From Prevotella sp. UBA5387 (GTDB lineage: Bacteria > Bacteroidota > Bacteroidia > Bacteroidales > Bacteroidaceae): a DNA stretch of 35,433 nucleotides. Of the stretch, positions 1 to 9,061 are shown one piece after another. The position numbers were made by a program, and so were the translations under genes. Position 1 is the first letter of the stretch. Each line of letters opens with the position of its first letter. The stretch covers positions 23,603-59,035 of the forward strand of contig DHOP01000022.1 of NCBI GenBank assembly GCA_002407775.1, given 5' to 3'. The notes under the pieces were generated by a model. It was not told the origin of the DNA and did not search any database. It was given only the letters and a program-made list of their open reading frames with translations.

Positions 1-2127
1 CATGGGTTACAAATAGAAAAGCTCAACCAATACGTCAGTGCGGCTTTTGCAGGTCAAAAGGCAGGTGTGGTGTTTGAGGGAGAAAAGCGGTTCGATTTGA
101 CTATTCGGCTAAGCGAACAATATCGCAAGAGCATTAAGGATATTGAGAATCTATATGTTGATACCCCGGACGGCACTCAGATTCCTCTAAGTGAAGTAGC
201 TAAAATTTCCTATCAACCAGGGCCAATGCAGATCTCGCGCGACCAAACATTTCGTCGTATTTATGTAGGAGTCAATGTCCGCAATAGAGATGTGAAATCC
301 CTGGTTAATGATATTCAACATCAGTTGGATAAGAAACTTAAATTGCCTACCGGATACCATATCACTTATGGCGGAGAGTTTGAAAAGCTACAAGAGGCAA
401 GTTCTCGCCTTGCCATTGTCTTGCCTATCGCAATGGCGCTCATCTTTATCCTATTATATTTTGCCCTGAAATCCGTTAAGCAAAGCCTCATGATTTATAT
501 CGCGGTCCCACTTGCAACCATCGGCGGTATCTTTGCTCTAGTGGCACGGGGAATGCCCTTCTCCATTTCGGCAGGTGTTGGATTCATCGTACTATTTGGC
601 GTTGCCGTCCTCAATGGGCTTGTACTGATCAATCGCTTCAATAGTTTAAAATCTAGAGGAGTGACCAACTTGAACAGACGCATTGTTCGTGGAACAAGCG
701 AGCGAATCCGACCCATTTTGTTAACAGCCTTGTCTGCAATGCTTGGATTCCTTCCAATGGCAGTATCCGGGTCTGCCGGGGCAGAAGTCCAGCGCCCACT
801 GGCGACGGTTGTTATCGGGGGATTGTTCTCCGCCACCCTATTGACCGTTATTGTCATTCCCATACTTTATGCTTTAGAAGAACAATGGAGCAGATCAACG
901 AAAAAGGGAAAGGCAACTACCATGACGGCCGTCCTAGCACTATCTCTGTTGGTTCCCGTAAATACACATGCACAGAATCCCATTTCGCTGGACTCGGCTA
1001 TTGCCAAAGCACTGCAATACTACCCGACAATGAAGGCCGCACAGATGAACATCGAAAGCAACAAAGCACTCCAAGCTACAGCAAAAGAGATCGGAGAAAC
1101 AGAAATTTCTACTGGTGCTGAAGAGTTGGGTCGAGGTAACGAGGAAGTATGGACACTACTGGCAGTCAGACAAAACTTGGATGTGCTAGGCATTTCTGCC
1201 CGTAATAGATTCCAAAAGCAACAAGTGGAAGTGTCGAAAGCCTCTGAGAAAGTTGCAGAATCCAGCCTAAGACGTGAGGTCAGCATTGACTATGCCAATG
1301 CATTTGTCGCTCATCAGCGATTAAAAGTCTATCTCCAATTAGATTCAATATATCAAGATTTTGAAACCGCTGCCAAGTTACGTTACGAGACACAAGCTAC
1401 CTCGCGTTTAGAATATGTGTCGGCAATGAACCAAGCAAGGCAAATAGCTATTGCTAAAAAACAAGCTGAAAATGATGAGCGAATAGCTTTATTGAATTTG
1501 AATAGATGGTTGGGCAAGGATGTGCAATATCATACCGATGACGCATTAAGTGAGATAACCGTGATGCAAATGAATGGAACGACACCCCTACATCCCTCTT
1601 TGCTATTAGCGGAAGAGCAACTTAAGTTGGCGGAAACAAAGATAAAACTGGAAAAGTCAAAGATGTTACCTAAGTTTTTCGTGGAGGCAGGCAACCAGAA
1701 AATCGGGCCATCAGCTAAGTATTTCAATTATCAAGTAGGTGTCAGTTTCCCCTTATTCTCAAAGGCTCAGTCTGGTCGTAACAAGTCTGCAACCATAGAG
1801 CGAGACATTGCGCGAGAGAACGTGCGACAACAAGAAATTGAGAACACTACAGGAAGGCAGACCTTAGAGGCGATGTATCAGAAGGGGCTTGAGAATATTG
1901 AGTATTATCGGCACTCTGCTTTACCCGTAGCAAGGGAACAGAAAGAAGCCGCCATGGTAGCTTATCGCGAAGGTGCGACCGATTATATCGGCTTTATTCA
2001 AAACATGAAAGATGCCACACAGACAGAACTCGACTATTGGGATGCCTATGCGACCTGTCTCAATGCAAGGTTTAATCTTCTATACTACTACAATTATCCA
2101 CCGAATAAGACAAATGAAAATGAATAA
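1..2127 (+). CDS. Heavy-metal RND efflux pump (CusA/CzcA type) fused to TolC-like outer-membrane factor, 5' partial
   Basis: The frame is open from base 1, so the N-terminal part lies outside the window. The visible first ~300 residues are the C-terminal half of an RND inner-membrane pump: a periplasmic docking stretch, then about five membrane segments (for example around LPIAMALIFILLYFALK and VIGGLFSATLLTVIVIPILY). A signal-peptide-like stretch beginning MTAVLALSLLVPV (ATG at 922) follows directly, and then ~390 residues of helical TolC/OEP-type sequence rich in Ala, Gln and Glu. Single-chain pump plus outer-membrane factor is a known Bacteroidetes arrangement for CusA/CzcA proteins. The role would be proton-driven export of Cu/Ag or Zn/Co/Cd across both membranes; the metal cannot be read from this part. 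The stop overlaps the adaptor gene start by 14 bp, indicating translational coupling. Confidence 0.88.
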   Translation, partial: HGLQIEKLNQYVSAAFAGQKAGVVFEGEKRFDLTIRLSEQYRKSIKDIENLYVDTPDGTQIPLSEVAKISYQPGPMQISRDQTFRRIYVGVNVRNRDVKSLVNDIQHQLDKKLKLPTGYHITYGGEFEKLQEASSRLAIVLPIAMALIFILLYFALKSVKQSLMIYIAVPLATIGGIFALVARGMPFSISAGVGFIVLFGVAVLNGLVLINRFNSLKSRGVTNLNRRIVRGTSERIRPILLTALSAMLGFLPMAVSGSAGAEVQRPLATVVIGGLFSATLLTVIVIPILYALEEQWSRSTKKGKATTMTAVLALSLLVPVNTHAQNPISLDSAIAKALQYYPTMKAAQMNIESNKALQATAKEIGETEISTGAEELGRGNEEVWTLLAVRQNLDVLGISARNRFQKQQVEVSKASEKVAESSLRREVSIDYANAFVAHQRLKVYLQLDSIYQDFETAAKLRYETQATSRLEYVSAMNQARQIAIAKKQAENDERIALLNLNRWLGKDVQYHTDDALSEITVMQMNGTTPLHPSLLLAEEQLKLAETKIKLEKSKMLPKFFVEAGNQKIGPSAKYFNYQVGVSFPLFSKAQSGRNKSATIERDIARENVRQQEIENTTGRQTLEAMYQKGLENIEYYRHSALPVAREQKEAAMVAYREGATDYIGFIQNMKDATQTELDYWDAYATCLNARFNLLYYYNYPPNKTNENE

Positions 2128-3274
2128 GTACTATTATATTCTGGCATTGGCTGTTACACTATTAACAGCTTGCGGAAATAAAGATAAAGTATCAACGGAA
2201 GGAGAAAAGGCAGAAGCCCAAACTTCAGAGATGTTAGATGTGACACTCACTCAATCTCAATTTGACCAATTAAAAATCAAAACTGGGAAAATTGGAGAAC
2301 ACACCTTTACCGGAAAGGTCGTAGCAAACGGTAAGATAGCCTCTTCACCACAAAGTGAAGCCGCCGTAACAGCGTATATTGGGGCCAACATCAAGCGAAT
2401 CCTTGTTCATGAGGGACAAGACGTACATCGTGGACAAGTGTTGGCTTATCTGTCACATCCTGATATCTTAGATCTTCAGTCACGGTATCTTTCGGCCTAT
2501 CACCAGCTGAGTTATGTATCTCAAGAATACGCAAGGCAAAAGAAATTGTTGACCAATAAAGTTGGTTCAGGACGCGATTTCCAAAAAACAGAATCAGATT
2601 ATCGGGTCCTACAAGCCGAGATACGAACTACAGCGGCCCAAATGCAAATGTTGGGAATAAGCCCGGCGGCTGTCCGTCAGGGGAAAACGATGACTATGAT
2701 CCCTGTCGTTAGTCCTATCAATGGTACAGTAGAAAAGATCTTCATGGAGACGGGACAGTATGCAGACCCACAGCAACCCATCATGCACATTGCCAATACC
2801 GAGAACTTATTTGCAGATATGCTGGTCTATGAAAAGGACATCCATTTAGTGAAGGCTGGCCAAAACATCATTCTTGAGCCCTCTTCAATGGCTGGCAGGA
2901 AACTACAAGGAAAGGTGTTCTCTATCGGCAAAACCTTTGCAGATGATGCAAAGGCCATTCATGTCAGGGCCAACATTGAAGGAGATTGGAAGGGGTTGAT
3001 TTCAGGAATGTACCTTCGAGGAACTATTACAACAGAAGATGATAAAAGAGTGGCCATTTCGAGAGAGGGAATCATTGACGAGAATGGGAAATCCTATGTT
3101 TTTGAAGTCCAGCATAAGAATAACAAATGGGTCTTCCATCCTGTTGAGGTGACAAAAGGAAGAGACGAAGACGGAATGGTACAATTGCTGACATCTACGA
3201 CAAAAGAAGTTGCGCTTAACCAAGCATATTATCTGATTTCCGAAATGAAGAAAGCAGAAATAGGTGAGGATTGA
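2114..3274 (+). CDS. Efflux RND periplasmic adaptor (membrane-fusion protein), lipoprotein
   Basis: This is the CusB/CzcB-type adaptor joining the RND pump to the outer-membrane channel. I chose the ATG at 2114 because it begins a lipoprotein signal (KYYYILALAVTLLTAC, lipobox LTAC), whereas the open frame further upstream lies inside the pump gene. The mature protein has the usual order: a barrel-sandwich/biotinyl-lipoyl half motif (around IKRILVHEGQDVHRGQVLAYL), a helical hairpin (~residues 120-190), the returning lipoyl half (SPINGTVEKIFMETGQYADP), a beta-barrel and a membrane-proximal domain. Length (386 aa) is normal. It follows the pump gene with a 14-bp overlap and is closed by a strong hairpin at 3356-3396, so the two genes are the end of one operon. 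No His-rich metal-binding tail is visible, so metal specificity stays open. Confidence 0.88.
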   Translation: MKMNKYYYILALAVTLLTACGNKDKVSTEGEKAEAQTSEMLDVTLTQSQFDQLKIKTGKIGEHTFTGKVVANGKIASSPQSEAAVTAYIGANIKRILVHEGQDVHRGQVLAYLSHPDILDLQSRYLSAYHQLSYVSQEYARQKKLLTNKVGSGRDFQKTESDYRVLQAEIRTTAAQMQMLGISPAAVRQGKTMTMIPVVSPINGTVEKIFMETGQYADPQQPIMHIANTENLFADMLVYEKDIHLVKAGQNIILEPSSMAGRKLQGKVFSIGKTFADDAKAIHVRANIEGDWKGLISGMYLRGTITTEDDKRVAISREGIIDENGKSYVFEVQHKNNKWVFHPVEVTKGRDEDGMVQLLTSTTKEVALNQAYYLISEMKKAEIGED

Positions 3275-3355
3275 TCGGCAAGATCCAACTAACAGAACGA
3301 CAGATGTAATCATCCAATGGATGGAAGACAATCAATTGGACGGTCAAATATAAAG

Positions 3356-3396
3356 AGTGAACCCCGAAAACCAACGTGTAGTTTTCGGGGTTCACT
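3356..3396. terminator. Perfect 16-bp hairpin between convergent genes
   Basis: The left arm 3356-3371 (AGTGAACCCCGAAAAC) is the exact reverse complement of 3381-3396, with a 9-nt loop. It sits 82 bp after the adaptor stop and 56 bp from the end of the facing alpha-mannosidase gene, so it probably terminates both directions. No long T tract follows. Confidence 0.7.
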
Positions 3397-3451
3397 ATCT
3401 TCGGATTATTAGAATCGCACTTACGACGTGCCTGATAAATGTCGCCGATGA

Positions 3452-6400
3452 TTATTGCGGGCCGAAAACCCTTAACTCATAGATACGTGTGGCATCGGGA
3501 GAAATGGCTTGCGTCTGACCAATGACGAGCAAGCGCACATAGCGTGCTGTCACTGGGGCAAACTGGCGAGACACCTCATTGCTGTGGTTTCCATCGATGA
3601 GGTCTATCGTCTTCCACTCTTCGTCCATGGTGTTGCGACCTTGCAACAGACAGGTACGCGTGATATAGTTGGGTGCCTCGGCACCGGCGCTAAGCAGATA
3701 CCAACCGGCAAGCGCCTTCGTCTGACCGAGATCGAAGTCCACATAGTTGGGCACGGCTCCTGTGTCACACCACTTCGTGTTATCCTTTCCATCTATTAGA
3801 TTTGTCGCCACCTCATTCTTGTTGGCCTCGCCCGAACAGGCAATGACCTTGGCCTGTGCTAGGAGGTTGGGACGATCTCCTGTTGTAGCTGTAGTAGCCT
3901 GGTCTTCCTTGTTGTTGGTCCAGAAGAGTTGACCGGCCGGAATGACTCCAGGTTGCTCGTCAACGAGTGTTGCTGCGAAGACCACCACATGGTCGTCATC
4001 AGGCAAGCGCACCTCCGTGGCACCGCGAGGAATATCGACTGCCACCTTGAACATATAGGTATACTCATAAATTCCGTCGCCCACTGGAGAGTGACGATGG
4101 CTGCCTATATAGGCGGGTTCGGCAGACTTGACGAAGCCAGTAGTATGCCCCTGATGTTCCCACTGCCCATAGAAACCGGTATAGTCGGGTATGACGAACT
4201 GTTGACTCTTGTCTCCAGCTGAAATGGTCACGCTACGGTCACCACTTGTCGAGGCCACGAGCAGATAGAGCTTGTTGTATTGCTGTGCCTTGTGAACTCC
4301 CTTGGCGGGTTGTGGCAGACTGATGACATTGCCATGACAGGTCAGTCCGTTGGCCTCGTCGAGTGGTCCAAACTTGAACGGCACATTATCCACGGTCAAT
4401 CCATCCTTGGGTAAAAGTTCTGCGGCATAACTATAGCCACCCGAGAAATCGGCTTGGTTGCGGAAACTGTTGAAGCTGAAGCAGCGACGATTGAATGGCA
4501 GGTTGACCTGTTCAGAGGCTACTTCGGCCATGGGTTGGCACTGAAGTGACACACGGTAGGTCTTGACACCAAAGGGTTGTATATCAACGTTGAGCGTGCG
4601 ACCGCTAAAAGATGCATCACCCAAAGCTTTTTCCGTACCATTGGCTTCCATGGCCTTCACAATGTCGGTAGCAAAGGTCAACTTCGCCTTCTGTGTTGCA
4701 TGGCCGGCATTTTCATACACGCGGACGATATAGTCATCGCCCACCTCCGACTTCTTCAGAGCACGCACGATGACGTTTGGATTATCAGACGAGACGAAAG
4801 AGAACGTCCGCTCTAGGTCACCACTATGTCGTTCGCTTAAAAATGCCTTAATAGGGCTGTTGAGTATGGTGCTCTGCTTTACTGCCAATGCCTTATCGAG
4901 CTGTCCAGGATGGCCTACGATACCATAGGTGAAGGTATGGAAACCGAGGTCTTGACGATCCTGATAACTAAAGGATTTATTGGTCCTTGGCGTGTAAAGC
5001 AAGGACAAGCGTAACGTGTTGTCATTGGGTTTGTCCCAGCCATATTTCCCATTGTTGAGTATGGTCACGCCGTATGACCCATCGGCAGCTGTGAGGTCAG
5101 TCCACTCGTGGGATGGTACCTCATAGGCATTGGCCTTGTTGTTGCCTCGCTCCACACTACCGAGACCAAGGTCGTAAGTAGCACTGGGATTGCTAAAACT
5201 CATCGGGAAGTTTGCCTTGAGCAGTGCATGTTGTGACTGCCAGTCTACTTCACAATCCACATCGATGCGGTCTGCCAGTGCGCCCTCGTAGAGATGGATA
5301 TACTGGATGATTTCTGACTGACCATAATGACGCTTCACACGTAGCGTCCAACGCAATGGACCACTCTCCGTAAGACTTATGTCGGCATTGTCGCCAACCA
5401 CCACCGGTGTTTGGTCGATGGTCTCCTTGAGTATCTCCCATGCTGGCCATCGGTATGATTTCGCATCGTCAAAGACAACAAGACCTATGCTTTGTCCTTG
5501 TGCCACCAACTCCTTGCCCAATCTCTTATCCACTAGCGACGAAATGTCACCATGCGCGTCGAGTGTGAGGCGGTACACGGTATTCTCGATAGTACGAGTC
5601 TCTCGTTCAGGAATGATACTCGACTTGCCACGCAAGGGACTCATGCTATAAACGGCAGCACCTGTGGCAGGGACACTGGCCTCAACAAGAAGGCTGCGCG
5701 TTCCCTTTGTATCAGTGACCACTTGCGAGCGCACCCACTGATTCTTATCGTTGCGAAGGGTATAGCTCTCGGCCATATTCGACAAGGCGACTGTGGCCAA
5801 TGCATGCACCGGGAAAGCCTCAGCGTTGTAGAGCACTACAGGTGTGCCACTTACCAAGGTATTCATGCGACTGGCAATGCCGTTGACGGCGGTCGTCAAG
5901 TCTTTGGAGAAGCGTGTAAGCGAAAGTAGTTCATCATTCCATGAAAACTCGTAGGCACGTGGAATACTCGTTCCCGTGAGGTCATCGTGGAATTGATGCA
6001 CTATGACACGCTGCCAATTTTCTCGCAACTCCTGCTTCGGATAGGCCATAGTGCCAAGCCATTCCGCAGACACCGAAGCACGTTCGGCGGCATCGCCAAG
6101 ATGCTCGTTCTGTCTATTGTAGGATTTCATCGCAGCCTGAGAGGTATAGCATCCGGTGCCGTGCACGTCCATAAGCAACTCGCCGTCATATACCGGCAGC
6201 TCTGGATGACTATCGTAGGGCAGAAAGTCACGGTAGAGTTGATCACTCGTAGCGCTGATAATGCGCACTTTTCCACTGCCTTTCAGCCCGCGCTCCACGG
6301 AGAGCACAGAGGAAATAGTGGGCGAACCGCCAATATCTCCCGTACCATAATAGTGATATATTACTGGCAGTGAGCCTTTCGAAATCTCATTGGTTAAGTC

Positions 6401-7075
6401 CTTGTTAGAAGACAAATCTGAGCCATCATATCTTGAGGTGTAGTCAAATCCATGAGCCAACATGATACGACTACCATCGATGCCTTGCCATAAGCCCACA
6501 TTGAAAGGGTATTTCCTGCCATCATCGAAGAAAGGATTGTTGCGCCATGCGAGTTTCTGCGTGGAGAAGCCCAGCAATCCGCAATGGGCGGCAAGGGTGG
6601 GAAGGGTATAGGGGAAGCCGAAGCAGTCGGACAGAAAAACGTCCGTACTCTCCTTGCCGAATTCCTCACGATAGAACGTCTGTCCCAACAGGGTGTTCCT
6701 TAGCCATGACTCAGGAGAGGAAACGATGGTCTCGGTGGCATCCCAACTGCTACCCGCGAGATGCCAACGATCATTGGCCACATAGGGCTTCATTGCAGCA
6801 TAGAGTTCGGGATAGTATTCCTTCATCCAGGAATACTTCACCGCACCCTCAAAGTTGAAGACATAGTTGTGATATCGTCCGAGGAGGAAGAGATTTTGTT
6901 CAAGCGTATTACGCACATATTCGCCGATGGTGGTCTGCACATCCCAATTCCATTGGGTATCGAGATGGGCATCAGCTACTATATAAGCGGTCATCGGATG
7001 AGAAGTGTCTTGAGCACTTGTGACACCTGAAAATACTGTAGATGCGATGACCATGAGTAAGGCTTTACGGTTCAT
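3452..7075 (-). CDS. Secreted GH38 alpha-mannosidase with C-terminal F5/8 (discoidin) domain
   Basis: A 1207-aa glycoside hydrolase with a signal peptide (about residues 1-21, cleaved after TSA). The GH38 catalytic domain starts at once: metal-binding His37 and Asp39 in VADAHLDTQW, and the probable nucleophile/zinc ligand Asp150 in SDCFGFPYTLP. The middle and beta-sandwich domains typical of GH38 follow. The last ~130 residues (from NLLAQAKVIACSGEANKNE) are a discoidin/CBM32-like carbohydrate-binding module. Family members remove alpha-mannose from host or yeast N-glycans and mannans; here it would act in the periplasm or at the cell surface. The gene has its own promoter (7152-7182) and is not obviously inside a polysaccharide-utilisation locus, as no SusC/SusD pair adjoins it. 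Exact linkage specificity cannot be read. Confidence 0.9.
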   Translation of the reverse strand: MNRKALLMVIASTVFSGVTSAQDTSHPMTAYIVADAHLDTQWNWDVQTTIGEYVRNTLEQNLFLLGRYHNYVFNFEGAVKYSWMKEYYPELYAAMKPYVANDRWHLAGSSWDATETIVSSPESWLRNTLLGQTFYREEFGKESTDVFLSDCFGFPYTLPTLAAHCGLLGFSTQKLAWRNNPFFDDGRKYPFNVGLWQGIDGSRIMLAHGFDYTSRYDGSDLSSNKDLTNEISKGSLPVIYHYYGTGDIGGSPTISSVLSVERGLKGSGKVRIISATSDQLYRDFLPYDSHPELPVYDGELLMDVHGTGCYTSQAAMKSYNRQNEHLGDAAERASVSAEWLGTMAYPKQELRENWQRVIVHQFHDDLTGTSIPRAYEFSWNDELLSLTRFSKDLTTAVNGIASRMNTLVSGTPVVLYNAEAFPVHALATVALSNMAESYTLRNDKNQWVRSQVVTDTKGTRSLLVEASVPATGAAVYSMSPLRGKSSIIPERETRTIENTVYRLTLDAHGDISSLVDKRLGKELVAQGQSIGLVVFDDAKSYRWPAWEILKETIDQTPVVVGDNADISLTESGPLRWTLRVKRHYGQSEIIQYIHLYEGALADRIDVDCEVDWQSQHALLKANFPMSFSNPSATYDLGLGSVERGNNKANAYEVPSHEWTDLTAADGSYGVTILNNGKYGWDKPNDNTLRLSLLYTPRTNKSFSYQDRQDLGFHTFTYGIVGHPGQLDKALAVKQSTILNSPIKAFLSERHSGDLERTFSFVSSDNPNVIVRALKKSEVGDDYIVRVYENAGHATQKAKLTFATDIVKAMEANGTEKALGDASFSGRTLNVDIQPFGVKTYRVSLQCQPMAEVASEQVNLPFNRRCFSFNSFRNQADFSGGYSYAAELLPKDGLTVDNVPFKFGPLDEANGLTCHGNVISLPQPAKGVHKAQQYNKLYLLVASTSGDRSVTISAGDKSQQFVIPDYTGFYGQWEHQGHTTGFVKSAEPAYIGSHRHSPVGDGIYEYTYMFKVAVDIPRGATEVRLPDDDHVVVFAATLVDEQPGVIPAGQLFWTNNKEDQATTATTGDRPNLLAQAKVIACSGEANKNEVATNLIDGKDNTKWCDTGAVPNYVDFDLGQTKALAGWYLLSAGAEAPNYITRTCLLQGRNTMDEEWKTIDLIDGNHSNEVSRQFAPVTARYVRLLVIGQTQAISPDATRIYELRVFGPQ

Positions 7076-7151
7076 CAGATTTCGTGTTAGTTAGTATAAT
7101 GGTTGTTTGCAAGGCTAGGGAGATTCAAGCTTCTCACTCCTTGCTTCTTTA

Positions 7152-7182
7152 CAAAAGTAGGTTTTAATCTGAATATAAACAA
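7152..7182 (-). promoter_or_regulatory. Bacteroidetes-type promoter for the GH38 gene
   Basis: On the minus strand a -7 element TACTTTTG (7152-7159, consensus TAnnTTTG) is preceded by TTG (7180-7182) with a 20-nt spacer. It lies 76 bp upstream of the start codon at 7075. Confidence 0.55.
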
Positions 7183-7190
7183 CATATTGC

Positions 7191-7418
7191 TTGTTATTTA
7201 TTATCTCGCAAATCAGTCAGGGGTACAAAGATGGCTCCTTCAATGACCACAGGAAAAATAAACGGAATAGTCAACCAAATTCAGAAAACCAAAGCCACAA
7301 CGGAAAAGCATGGGATTCAAGCCGTAATGAATATAAGTGCTTATTTACTAACACAAAAAGTGCAGGAATACAAGAGTATTTGCTGCACTTTTTGTAATGT
7401 AACGAATGATGGCGCAAA
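7191..7418. other. Intergenic stretch; only a terminator seen
   Basis: AT-rich spacer between the GH38 promoter and the end of the next minus-strand gene. Apart from the hairpin at 7353-7395 nothing convincing was seen. Open frames on the + strand here have no coding character. Confidence 0.5.
7353..7395 (-). terminator. Rho-independent terminator after the exported hypothetical gene
   Basis: Thirteen-base perfect arms (7353-7365 and 7383-7395) flank a further inner pairing AATAC/GTATT (7367-7371, 7376-7380) with a 4-nt loop. A-rich and T-rich ends make it usable in both directions. It lies 23 bp past the stop of the 7419-8072 gene. Confidence 0.75.
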
Positions 7419-8072
7419 TTACCTCTCTAGGCTTTTTACGATGTTGGAAGCAATCTTTGATGAGCTTTTCCGGCTATCCTTGCTCAGTTCGTCCTTGTTC
7501 TCCAGATTCATGCTTGTAAAGTAGTTGTTACCGTGGGTTACCTCTTTCTGATTCTTGTCATAGAGAGAGTAGCTAGTGATATGAAACAAAGTACGCAAGG
7601 GCTTTTCCTGCCATTTCAAATAATGCTGATTCAGAAACAGCACATAGTCCGAATCAGTATCCTTTATCAACTGCTCGTAGCTGCTCTCGTCTACCTGACT
7701 AAGGTCGGCATACTTTTCCTCTTCTTCGCCCTGCAACTTCACTTTACCTAGCAACTTGCTGATGAGTGTGGCTTTCTGCGGGGTGACGAACTGATATTTT
7801 TTGTCTTTATTGCCAGCGATGATGTTCTTTACCATCACCTGATTGTAAGTATAATCAATGCTGTCTTTAGGAATCCCTGTCTCCTCGGTAATCATGCTAT
7901 TGGGGAAATAATTGGAGTTCACATTGTCCGGAAGGGCTAATACAAGCACCTTCACTGCATTACGATTAGCCTTTGCCCCATCTTCATCAACAGTGGATGC
8001 TGAAACAGAACTGGTGGTTAAGACAATCAAACCAAAAACGAACGAGATTTTTCTTAATAAACTAGCTTTCAT
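7419..8072 (-). CDS. Exported protein of unknown function
   Basis: A 217-aa protein I do not recognise. Residues 1-25 form a clear signal peptide (hydrophobic FVFGLIVLTTSSVSA). The rest is soluble, mixed alpha/beta and Lys/Ser-rich, with a segment SDYVLFLNQHYLKWQE resembling the core strand of small periplasmic lipoprotein-like domains, followed by ITSYSLYDKNQKEV, which looks like a beta hairpin with a turn. There is no Cys lipobox and no catalytic motif. It is flanked by a strong terminator (7353-7395) and separated by 87 bp from the phosphodiesterase gene upstream, so it is probably monocistronic. A weak -7-like TACCTTTA lies about 25 bp before the start. Confidence 0.75.
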   Translation of the reverse strand: MKASLLRKISFVFGLIVLTTSSVSASTVDEDGAKANRNAVKVLVLALPDNVNSNYFPNSMITEETGIPKDSIDYTYNQVMVKNIIAGNKDKKYQFVTPQKATLISKLLGKVKLQGEEEEKYADLSQVDESSYEQLIKDTDSDYVLFLNQHYLKWQEKPLRTLFHITSYSLYDKNQKEVTHGNNYFTSMNLENKDELSKDSRKSSSKIASNIVKSLER

Positions 8073-8159
8073 TTCTATTCTTATTATTTATGCCTTAAAG
8101 GTACAACTTCCACATTACAGCCTTGTGTAAGGGAGGTTATATTCCTGTTAAACATGCAT

Positions 8160-8921
8160 TTACTTTTGGTCCAGACTCATCTTCAGAGCCTCCACGGGAA
8201 GGTCGGTCGTGATAAAGTCCACCTTCAAGTCCAGCATCTTCTGAATCAGTTTCGTGTCGTTCACCGTCCACACGTTCACCTTCATGCCCAGCTGATGGGC
8301 TTCATCCACCCATTCGGGGTTCATCTCGAAAGCTTTGTAGTGATAGTCTATGCCGTTGATACCTTTAGCTTTCAGTTCCTTGGGAGCCATGTCACTTTTC
8401 AAATAAGCGATTTCCGAATTGGGTGTCAGCTTGACTAACTGTTCGCAGATGTTCATACTGAAAGAAATGTATTCAACCTGTTTCTCCATTTTCATCTCCT
8501 TTACCTTGCGGACAACGATGGCAGTCACGGCATCTTCCTCTGCCTTGGTGCGGTGAGGTTTTATTTCCAATATCAGCTGGATGTTCGGCAATGCCTTGCC
8601 CGCTTCCAGATAATCGTCCAGCGTAGAGATCCGTTCTCCGTTGTTCAGCTTGATGTCCTTCAGTTCGGCGTATGTCACATCACTAATCATCAGACCCTTT
8701 ATCGTATCATCATGATTCACCACCACATTCTGGTCTTTTGTCAGTTGCACATCGAACTCCGAGCCATACGCCCGTGCCTCAGCCGCCCTTTTCAACGAAG
8801 TGATTGAGTTCTGGGCTGAGCCTTCACTTTTCCAATAGCCACGGTGTGCAATAATCCAGGTCTGAGCCTCTACCCCCAAAACAGCCATGCACAAAGCGAT
8901 GACAACTATCAATCTATTCAT
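8160..8921 (-). CDS. Secreted glycerophosphodiester phosphodiesterase (GDPD family)
   Basis: A 253-aa exported enzyme with a signal peptide (MNRLIVVIALCMAVLGVEAQ). The GDPD signature is complete: catalytic His26-Arg27 in IAHRG, metal ligands Glu55 and Asp57 in EFDVQLTKD, His70 in VNHDD, and a later metal-binding EIK. These TIM-barrel enzymes split glycerophosphodiesters from deacylated phospholipids into glycerol-3-phosphate and an alcohol. It lies 140 bp downstream of the large TonB receptor gene on the same strand; a hairpin at 8992-9027 sits between them, so co-transcription is uncertain. A functional link, with the receptor importing a substrate or product, is only inference. Confidence 0.9.
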   Translation of the reverse strand: MNRLIVVIALCMAVLGVEAQTWIIAHRGYWKSEGSAQNSITSLKRAAEARAYGSEFDVQLTKDQNVVVNHDDTIKGLMISDVTYAELKDIKLNNGERISTLDDYLEAGKALPNIQLILEIKPHRTKAEEDAVTAIVVRKVKEMKMEKQVEYISFSMNICEQLVKLTPNSEIAYLKSDMAPKELKAKGINGIDYHYKAFEMNPEWVDEAHQLGMKVNVWTVNDTKLIQKMLDLKVDFITTDLPVEALKMSLDQK

Positions 8922-8991
8922 TTTCTCTATTTTTTACTTTATTTTTTGAACCTATTACAAACTATCCTTCGTTAACTGTCACATATCTTAA

Positions 8992-9027
8992 CCGCCCGCA
9001 GACACTACTTCAACTGGCTGCGGACGG
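8992..9027 (-). terminator. Hairpin after the TonB receptor gene
   Basis: 10-bp arms 8992-9001 and 9018-9027 (one G-U pair in the minus-strand transcript) around a 16-nt loop, 34 bp past the receptor stop. There is no real U tract, so it may be a weak terminator or an mRNA 3'-end stabiliser. Confidence 0.4.
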
Positions 9028-9061
9028 TTCTGAAACAATTACCTAAGATAGTAGCACCCTG

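Noticed and set aside
3264..3353. 29-aa GTG-initiated peptide after the adaptor gene
   Set aside because: Overlaps the adaptor stop region, no ribosome-binding site, no recognisable family; probably spacer.
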